Part shown: positions 16,884 through 26,100 of the stretch, piece after piece | Position numbering within the stretch: position 1 is the stretch's first letter | How the letters are laid out: each line of letters starts with the position of its first letter | Assembly: GCF_031326225.1 (NCBI RefSeq) | Contig: NZ_CP133720.1 | Location: 496,001 to 560,000 of the forward strand | Origin: Undibacterium cyanobacteriorum | Lineage (GTDB): Bacteria; Pseudomonadota; Gammaproteobacteria; Burkholderiales; Burkholderiaceae_D | Direction: 5' to 3' | Length of the DNA: 64,000 nt | The notes under the pieces: generated by a model | Database searches by the model: none | What the model was told of the DNA's origin: nothing | What the model saw: only the letters and a program-made list of their open reading frames with translations | Position numbers and translations under genes: made by a program

Positions 16884-17195
16884 GCCATTGTTTGGCCATC
16901 CTCAAGTTTACGAGATTTAAAGTAAATTCTTACAATGTACATACAAACAAGTGTTTACATTGAAACCATGATCTGAAGTAGAATCATGGACTACTGCGTA
17001 TGTAGGTTTCAAACAATAATAAAGTTTGTTAGGCAGTAATTTGGCGGTTAGCTTTGTTGTATTTACGAAAAAAAGAACAAGATGTGATGGTCATCACATC
17101 TTGTTCTTTCGTGCGTATTTACTATACGCTCGACAAGTGGCACAACAAGGCCGACTTGCTGTTTTTATTTATTAATTTCCTTTTAGGAGTTACAC
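16884..17195 (+). promoter_or_regulatory. Regulatory region of first giant gene
   Basis: This 312-bp region has no gene. It contains a small inverted repeat CCATGAT/ATCATGG at 16966-16989, the large CRP-centred palindrome at 17072-17109, a -10-like element and the ribosome-binding site of the giant gene. No separate T-run terminator for the preceding barrel gene is visible; the 17072-17109 hairpin is the only candidate. Confidence 0.7.
17072..17132 (+). promoter_or_regulatory. Predicted class II CRP promoter of giant gene 1 inside a perfect 18-bp inverted repeat
   Basis: The arms AAAGAACAAGATGTGATG (17072-17089) and its exact complement (17092-17109) are separated by GT. Inside lies TGTGA (17083-17087), N6, TCACA (17094-17098), a perfect CRP core centred at 17090.5. 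The -10-like TACTAT is at 17120-17125, predicting a start near 17132, which puts the CRP site at -41.5. The symmetry extends well beyond the CRP 22-mer, so a second role as an RNA hairpin is possible. Confidence 0.82.
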
Positions 17196-20100
17196 ATGGC
17201 TGTTACATCACAAATGCGCACTCAAGTTGCCCAGTTGTACGTTTCGCTTTTTGGCCGCGCGCCAGAAGCAAGCGGACTGGGTTACTGGGTAGGGCAATTG
17301 AGCAACGGAGTCAGTCTCCAGCAAATTGCTCAAGACATGTTCAACGTAGCGCCGTCCCGTGCATACTATCCAAGCTTTTTGACGAACGAAGAGATCATTA
17401 CTAAGTTCTACGTCAACGTATTGGGTCGTAACCCAGACGCAGGTGGTTTGGCATACTGGACAGGTCGTTTGAACACACTGAGCTCGACAGGTACAACGTT
17501 GCAAAAGGCGTTGGCGACAGGCTCCGTGATTCTCGAAATGATCACAGCGGTTGTTAATTACAACGGCACAGACGCAGCTGGTTTGCAATCCCAATCTTTG
17601 TTCAACAACAAAGTAGCGGTGGCATTGAAATTTGCGGTGGAAATGCAAGGCGAAAGCATCCCTGATGCATCGACCTTGATTCCATTGGTAACAGCAGGCG
17701 CGAACGGTCAAGACGCGGCGAACGCACAGATCGCTAAGTTGTTCAACAAAGCACCAACGATCACATCTGCAGCGACAGCGACGATTGCAGAAAACGCAGC
17801 GATCAGCACGCAGTTGTACAAAGTGGTTGGTGCTGATGCGGATAGTGGCGCGGTATTGACATATAGCTTGAAAGCAGTTGGCGATGCATCGATGTTGGAT
17901 ATCAATCCAACGACAGGTGTTGTGACCTTGAAAGCTTCTGCGAACTTTGAAGCGAAGTCCTCTTATAGTTTCACAGTGGTTGTAACAGACCAAGCGGGCG
18001 CGACAAGCGAAAAAGAAGTTGTTGCGACAGTGACGAACGTGAACGAAGCACCGGTAGCGACAGCAGCGACTGGATCTGGTTTCGAAAACACGACATTGAC
18101 AGGTAGCGTAGCAGCGACAGACGTTGATGCAGGTGACGTTGTAACGTACACATTGGTAGCAGGTTCTGCGACCAATGGTACAGTGACATTGAATAGCACA
18201 ACAGGCGCGTACACATTCACACCGAATGCGAACTACTTTGGTCCAGCGACATTCCAATTCATCGCAACAGACCGTGCTGGTTTGCAATCTGCAGCGACGA
18301 CAGTCAGTTTGACAGTGATCGACGTAGCGAACTCGTTGACAGCGGGTCAAGACGTGGTGACGATGACAAATCCTGCAGCAGAAGCAGTGATTGGTACGAA
18401 CCGCAACTTGAACGCAGGTGACGTGATCACAGGCGGCGCGAACGACAAATTGACCTTGGGTCTCGACTCTGCAATGGGTGGTGCAGCGTTTGCTGGTTTC
18501 AATTTGAACATTGGTACATTCCAAGTTACAAATGACTCTGGTAACAACGCTGTGACATTTGATATGTCGAGCTCGACTGGTGTGAACACATTGGTCAGCA
18601 CAAATAGCTCCAATGACGTACGTTTCAACTTCGCAAACACGGTAGCGGATACAGATGCTGATGGTTTCGACGAAGTGAACTTGCAAGTGTTGAATTTGAC
18701 AGCTGGTGTGAACACCACATTGGATATTCGTAATTTGGACGCAGCAGGCAACGACGAGTTGAACTTGACTGTGACAAACAGCGAAGACAACACAACAGCA
18801 GCGGGTTCGATCAACGTTACAGCACAAGGTACAGGCGGTGTGGATCAAAACACAGCAGCTGGTATCGAGTTGGTGAACTTGTCGACAGCAGGCAGCGCAT
18901 CTGACGTGCGTATCAATGACTTGAACACCCCAGGTGCGACAGTATTGAACGTCAGCACAGCGAAGACGTTGGTGATTGGTGATACCAATTTAAGCTTGAC
19001 AGCCATCGAAAACGATTTGAGCGCATCGGTTGTGACAGTGAATGCAGCGGGCTCCACAGGCGATATCGCTTTGGGCACAAAAGCATCTTCTGCAGCAGCA
19101 ACAATCACAGGCGGTTCTGGTAACGACACATTCGAAACATCTGACACATTCGGTGATTCCGTAGTGGCTGGTGCTGGTAACGATACAGTGCGTGCTGGTG
19201 GCGGTAACAACTTCGTTGACGGCGGCGAAGGCGATGACAACATTTCTGCTGGTGCAGGTAATGACTCGATCGCAGGCGGTGCTGGTAACAACACCATCGC
19301 AGCAGGCGACGGCATTAATGTCATCACAGCAGGCGACGGCAACAACAATGTGACTTCTGGTACTGGCGTTGATACGATTACTTTGGGTAACGGCGCGAAC
19401 ACAGTGGTTTCTGGTGCAGGCAATGATGCAATCGTTGCAGGCAACGGTGGTAACACTGTTGACGCTGGCGACGGCGACGACACAGTTGCAACAGGCTCTG
19501 GTAACGACACGATCAACACAGGCAACGGCAACAATGTTGTAACGTCTGGTGCTGGTAATGACACGATTACAGTGGGCACAGGTTTGGATACAGTCAATGC
19601 AGGCGCAGGTGATGACATCATCATCGCTGGTGCAAACTTTGACGCATCTGGTACAACAACACCAGCACCAAGCACAGTACAAGACTCCATCATCGGTGGT
19701 GACGGTGCTGACGAATTGCGTATCAATGCTGGTTCTGTAGACGCGAACTTCCGCAATGTATCGAGCATCGAAACATTGACATTGCAAACAGCAGGCAACA
19801 CGACATTGCAAGGCAATAACGTTGTAGCGCCAGGCACAAGCTTCGCACAAGCAGCAGGTATCCGTACAATCAATGCGAAAAATGCAGGCAACGACAATGT
19901 TGACGCATCGACTTTCAGCGTTGATTTGACAGTGAACTTGACAGCAGGTACAGACAGCGTATTGACTGGTTCTGGTAGCGACACATTCAACGTCACAGGC
20001 TTGGATGATAGCGACATGTTGAATGCAGGCGCAGGTGTCGACGTATTGAACCTGGATGCTGACACAACATTGACAGCAGCGAACAAAGTTTCTGGTTTCG

Positions 20101-23100
20101 AAACCATCAACTTGGACACTGGCCGTAACAACACAGTTGTTGACGCTAACCAGTACAACATCGTTGTTGACAACGACAATGCACCAAATCCAAACGTCTT
20201 GAACGCAGGCGTATTGACAGTGAACGGTTCTGCATTGCAGGCTGCCGCTGACTTGAATACAGACGGCGACATGTTGGATGCAGGTGAAGCAGCAGAAACA
20301 TTGGTATTCGATGGTTCTGGCGTTTCCACATTCGGCTTGAACGTGACTGGTGGTGCAGCAAACGACACCATCACAGGTGGTACATTGACATCGGTCATCG
20401 CTTCTGGCGCTGGTAACGATACAGTGAACACAGTGGGTGGTGCGAATACAGTAACAACGGGTGCTGGCAATGACGTAGTGAACTTCGGTGCAGCGACAGA
20501 CAATGTCAACGCAGGCGAAGGTAACGACACATTGAACGTAGGCGCGAACTTGACAATCGCAGACACAATCGACGGTGGTGATGGTACAGATACAATCACA
20601 ACTGGCACAGGTTATGGCGATACAGTGTTCACGAACGTATCGAACGTTGAAGTCTTGACGTTGACAGCGGGTGTGACATCGACTTTGGGCTTGAAAGCAC
20701 AAGCAGCAGGTATCCGTACAATCAATGGTGTAGCTGGTACAGCAGACGTTGTTGACGCATCTGCGTACACAACAGGCAACTTGACGATCAACGGCAATGG
20801 CGGCAACGACACATTGAAGTCTGGTGCAGGTGCAGACACAATCAACGGCGGTTCTGGTGATGATTCTATCGAATCTGGCGCAGGTGCTGACTTGGTAGTG
20901 AGCGGTGCAGGTACAGACAACATCAAACTCGGTGCAGGCAATGACGTAGCACGTTTCAGCGGCAGCCAATTGGATGCAACAGACGTGATCGACGGCGGTG
21001 CAGACACAGACACAGTTGAATTGGCGAATGCAGCATTCGCACCAATCACAGCAAACGTGAACTTGACGAACGTGACGAACGTTGAAAACTTCAAGTTGAC
21101 AGGTAGCGGTGATGATGGCGACGCGTTGACAAACGACGTTGATGCTAACTCTGTGACATTCTCTGGTGGTACAGCAGGTACGATCACAAGCGTGAACGTG
21201 AATGCAAGTGCATTGACAGACGCAAAAGACAGCTTCAAAGTGACTTTGGCAGCTGGTACAAATGCGAACTATCAGTTCAACATCACAGGTTCTTCTACAA
21301 GCGACACATTTGAAAAATTGAACGTTGGTGTGAACAACAACGTCAGTTTCAATGCAGGCGCAGGTAACGACAGCGTTGTGATTACTGGCGGCGATTTGGG
21401 TGCGAACATCACAGTATTGGGCGGTACAGGAGAAGACTCCTTGGTCCAAAACGGTGGCGTATTCATCGACGACGACATGCAAAACGTGTTTGGCGTAGAA
21501 GTATTGACGACAGTTGCAGGTCCAGGCAAAGCAATCAATGCGGTCTTGGGTGCACAAGTTGATGCGAACATGGGCTTGCAAAAAATCGTTGGTGGCGCGA
21601 ACAATGATCGCGTGATCCTCGACGCAGCTTTCGGTGCCGTAACAACAGCATTGAACGTGAACTTGGCAGCTGGTGGTAACGACACTATCAATGCAGGCGC
21701 AACAAACGTTGCAGTGACATTCGTTGCAGGCGCATCGAACATCACAGCAGGTGATGCATTGACAGGCGGTATGACTGCAAACGATGTATTTACATTGACA
21801 GCAGACAACGGCACAGCAGACTTGACGACAACAACAGGCGTAGAAACCTTCAATGTTGTTCAAAGCGATGACAACAACATTGGTTTGGTGATCAATGACA
21901 ACACGTTCGCAGGCGTTGCTTCTAACACGTTGACAATCAATGCAACAGCATTGGATGGTACAAACAATGCGACAGCAGCGATCGGTGGTTTGACATTGAA
22001 CGCAGGTAGCGTCACGAAGGCGTTGGTAGTCAATGCAGGCGAAGGTAATGACAACATTACGACTGGTTCTGGCGCGGACATCATCAACTTGGGTTCTGGT
22101 GACGACACAGTGAACGCTGGTAGCGGTGACAACACGATCACTAATCACAGCGGTAACAAAACGATCACAACACTTGGCGGCGCTGATTCCATCACTTTGG
22201 GTGACGGCAATCACAACGTTAATTCTGGTGCTGGTAACGACACGATCACAACGGGTAACGGCAACAGCATGGTGGACGCTGGTACTGGTAACGACACGAT
22301 CACAGTCGGTAACGGTAACAACGTGATCGTCGCTGGTGACGGTAACGACGTGGTTGTAACAGGTACAGGCAACAACAATGTTGACGGTGGCGCAGGTGCT
22401 GACCGTATCACATTGGGTGGCAGCGCAACATCGTCCAACACAGTGACAGGTGGTGCAGGTGCAGATACGATCGTTGGTAGCGCAGGTGCAGATACCTTCC
22501 GTTACATCCAATTGTCTGACTCTGACGGTACTTTGGTTCCATCCGCGAATAAAGACGTGATCGTTGGTTTCGATACAGTGAAAGACAAAGTAGCGATCGA
22601 AGCAGCGATGTTTGGTAACAACAGCACATTGTTGAACTTTGCAGGTAATGCAGCGAACTTCGCGGACGCACAAGGTGCGATCCAGTTGGGCGCAAACAAC
22701 GGCAAAGCAGACTACGTGTACCAAGCAGATACAGGTCGTTTGTGGGTTGACTTGAATGATGACGGCGTATTGAACGGTGCTGACTTGCAGATTAACTTCC
22801 GCAATGCAGACGGTTCTATCCCAAGTTCTATGACATTCGCTGCAGGCAACGTGATCACACAAGACACGATCGCTCCAACAGCGCCAACATTGAGCTTGTT
22901 AGCTGCTTCTGACAGCAACATCAACAATGATCGCGTGACGAACTTGTCCCCAGTGACAGTACGTGTGACTTTGAACAGCACAACACCAGGTACAGCAGCG
23001 ATTGCTGGTGACCGTGTGACATTGAGCAATGGTCAAGTCGCGACATTGACAGCAGGCGATATCACAGCGGGTTACAAAGACTTCTCTGTTAATTTGACAG

Positions 23101-26100
23101 CAAACGCAGTCAACACATTGACAGCAGTGGTTTCTAACGACCCAGCAGCGCCAATCCAAGGTCCAGCAAGTGCAGCTTCTGCAGCATTGGTCATCACACA
23201 TGACAACACTGCACCAACAGCAGTTGTGGTTGATACAACAAGCCCAGCATTGATCTCGACAGATGCACGTCCAGTACAAACGTACAGCGTGACATTCAGC
23301 GAGCCAGTTTCCGGCTTCTCGTTGGCAGACTTGAACGTGGCTGGTGGTACAGCAAGTAACTTGGTACAAACTGGTGCGACCACGTACACATTCGATATCA
23401 CAGTGAACGATAACTCGAACACATCGGTATCCGTGAACGTATTGGCTGGTGCAGTGATCGACTTGGCAGGTAACACTTCCACAGTATCGAACTCTGTAGC
23501 ACACGCTGTTGATACAACGAACCCAACAGTCGTGATTACAGACGGTGTTGCTGGTACAGCCAACATTGCGACAGGCGCGATTACTTACACATTCACATTC
23601 AGTGAAGCCGTGTCTGGTTTCGACGCATCTGACGTAGTTGTGACAAACGGTACAAAAGGTTTGTTCACAGGCGCGCCAGGCTCCACAGTGTACACATTGG
23701 TAGTAACGCCAACAGCGGACTTCGAAGGCAACATGACAGTTGCAATTGGAGCGAATGCAGCGATCGATGCAAACGGTAACAACAGTGTTGCAGCGACAGA
23801 CAATGTTCAAGTAGTTGACACATTGCGTCCAACGATCACCATCGCGACACCAATCGCAGGTGATGGCTTGATCAACGCAGCAGAAGACAACACAGTGACA
23901 ATCGCTGGTTCTGCAACTGGTGCAGCTGGTCAAACAATCTCTGTTTCTGTCAGCGATGGTGTTCATGCTGCGGTAACAGGCACAGCAACAGTGTTGGCGA
24001 ATGGCACATGGTCCAGCTCGACAATGGATGTTTCTGGTTTGAACAACGGCACATTGACATTCACAGCGAACGTCTCTGACGCAGCGGGTAATGCAGCATC
24101 GCCAGCAGGTACAGCGACAGCGACATTGGATAACGTAGCACCTTCTGCAACGATTTCCGATAACAAGCCAGGCACATTGTGGGATGGTGATAACACAGTG
24201 ACATACACAATCAACTTCAACGAAGCGGTAACTGGTTTCGCGCAAGGTGATTTGGTTGTTACAGGTGGCACAATCACAGGCTTCACACAAGTGACAGCAA
24301 GCCAATACACAGTAACAGTTCAAGCGGATGACAACTCTGTAGCGGATATCGCTTTGAGTTTCGCTGCGGGTGCTGCAAACGACTTGGCTGGCAATGCAAG
24401 CATTGCTGCTGCAGCGGCTGCACAACCAGTGGATACAGTGAACCCAACGTATGTATCGTTTGTTGATGATCAACCAGCGTACGCAAACGTAGCTGATGGC
24501 GTTGTGACTTACACAGTAGTGTTCAGCGAAGCAGTGACGAACTTTGCATTGTCTGATTTGACAGTGACAGGTGGTACAGCTTCTAACTTGGTCAACACAG
24601 TAGGTAACACATGGACGTTTGACGTTTCTGCAGCAGCAGGTTCGACAACACCAATCAGCGTATCGATCGCTGCAGGTGCATTGACAGACATGGTTGGCAA
24701 CCTCACATTGACTGCAGGTACACCAGCAGGCAACCCACAATTGGTTGATCGCGTTGCTCCAACAGTGGTGATCAATGACTTTGACGGTGCTGATGGCTAC
24801 TTGAACGCAACAGAAGACAATGCACTGGTGATCAGTGGTACAGCGTCTGACGTTGGAGCTGGTGTAGTTGGCCAGACAATCACAGTGACAGTGACAGACG
24901 GCGTAACACCAGTCGTTGGTACAGCAACAGTGGGTGCAGGTGGTGTATGGAGCTACAACTTCGGTAACCAATCTGCAACATGGGCAAACAATGCAGCTTT
25001 GACAGTCACAGCGACAGTGAATGACGTTGCTGGTAACGCAAGCACAGCGGCAACTGGTACAACAACATCGATCAACGACAAGTTGGTAACACCATTCACA
25101 GCGGATGACGTTGCTGGTAACAACCAGATCAACTTGGCTGAGAAAAACACTGGTGTAACAGTAACAGGCACAGTAGAAGCAGGTTCTACAGTGTACGTTG
25201 ATGTTGGCGGTGTAACACGTCAAGCATTGGTGACAGGTACAAGCTACAGCTACTCCTTGACACCAGCTGATTACTTCAACTTGGGCCAAGGCACATCGAC
25301 GTTCACAATTACTGCAACAGACGTTGCTGGTAATACAGCGTCGACAACGAAGTCTGTCACAGTCGATACAGTTGTTCCAACAACTCCATCGATCACAAAC
25401 TTCAGTACTGATACAGGCGTTGTAGGTGACAACATCACTACAGACGAAACATTGGTATTGACAGGTTTCGCTGAGCCAAACAGCACAGTGACTTTGTACA
25501 ATGCGATGCAAGCATTGGGCACAGTGACAGCGGATGGCGCAGGTGCATGGACATTCACAACAGCAACGGATGTGACATTCGCAGCAGCGTTCAAACCAAC
25601 AACAACGAACTTGGCTGATGGTCAGTACTTGTTCAGTGTTACAGCGACAGATGCAGTGGGTAACGTGAGTGCTCCATCTGCGACACAGCAAGTGTTGGTG
25701 GACACAGGTATTGCCGCTCCAACAATCACTGGTTTCACAGTGAATACTGGCGCGACCAATGAAACTGGTGTAGACGCAGCGAATGCAATCGTCACAAAAG
25801 ACAACACATTGTTGATCACTGGTGCAGCAGGTTCCGCAGAAGGCGGCGCAACAGTGTACGTGTACAGTGTATCTGCAGGCCCAACATACACATTGATGGG
25901 TCAAACAGTAGCAGATGCGACAGGTGCTTACACCTTCGCAACAGGCTTGTTGGCAGACGGTACATACCAATTCGCAGCATCACAACGCGACTTGGCAAAC
26001 AATGACTCCGTGACAGTATTGGGTGCAGCGGGTTACTCTGCGACGAAGTTCGTCACAGTGGACACAGCAGCTCCAGTCGCTCCAACATGGAACGTTGCTG

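Noticed and set aside
17054..17404. 116-codon open frame over the start of giant gene 1 (similar one at 29288-29617)
   Set aside because: It runs through the CRP promoter and then the giant gene in another frame; the shared part is only the duplicated coding DNA.
19096..19635. CRISPR-like regular repeats
   Set aside because: The period is 27 bp without unique spacers and is in frame with GGxGxDx nonapeptides; these are RTX coding repeats.
18845..20608. Antisense 587-codon Pro/Ser/Val-rich frame, repeated at 31058-32821
   Set aside because: It is a composition artefact of the RTX repeat DNA in another frame, with low complexity and no start signal.
18990..22862. Very long antisense open frame (1,290 codons) opposite giant gene 1, with a twin at 31203-35075 and others at 22899-25970 and 36228-38180
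   Set aside because: They mirror the sense codon bias: GCA and ACA on the sense strand become Cys codons, giving absurdly Cys-rich proteins, and lack of TTA/CTA/TCA in phase removes stops. There are no ribosome-binding sites and no domains.
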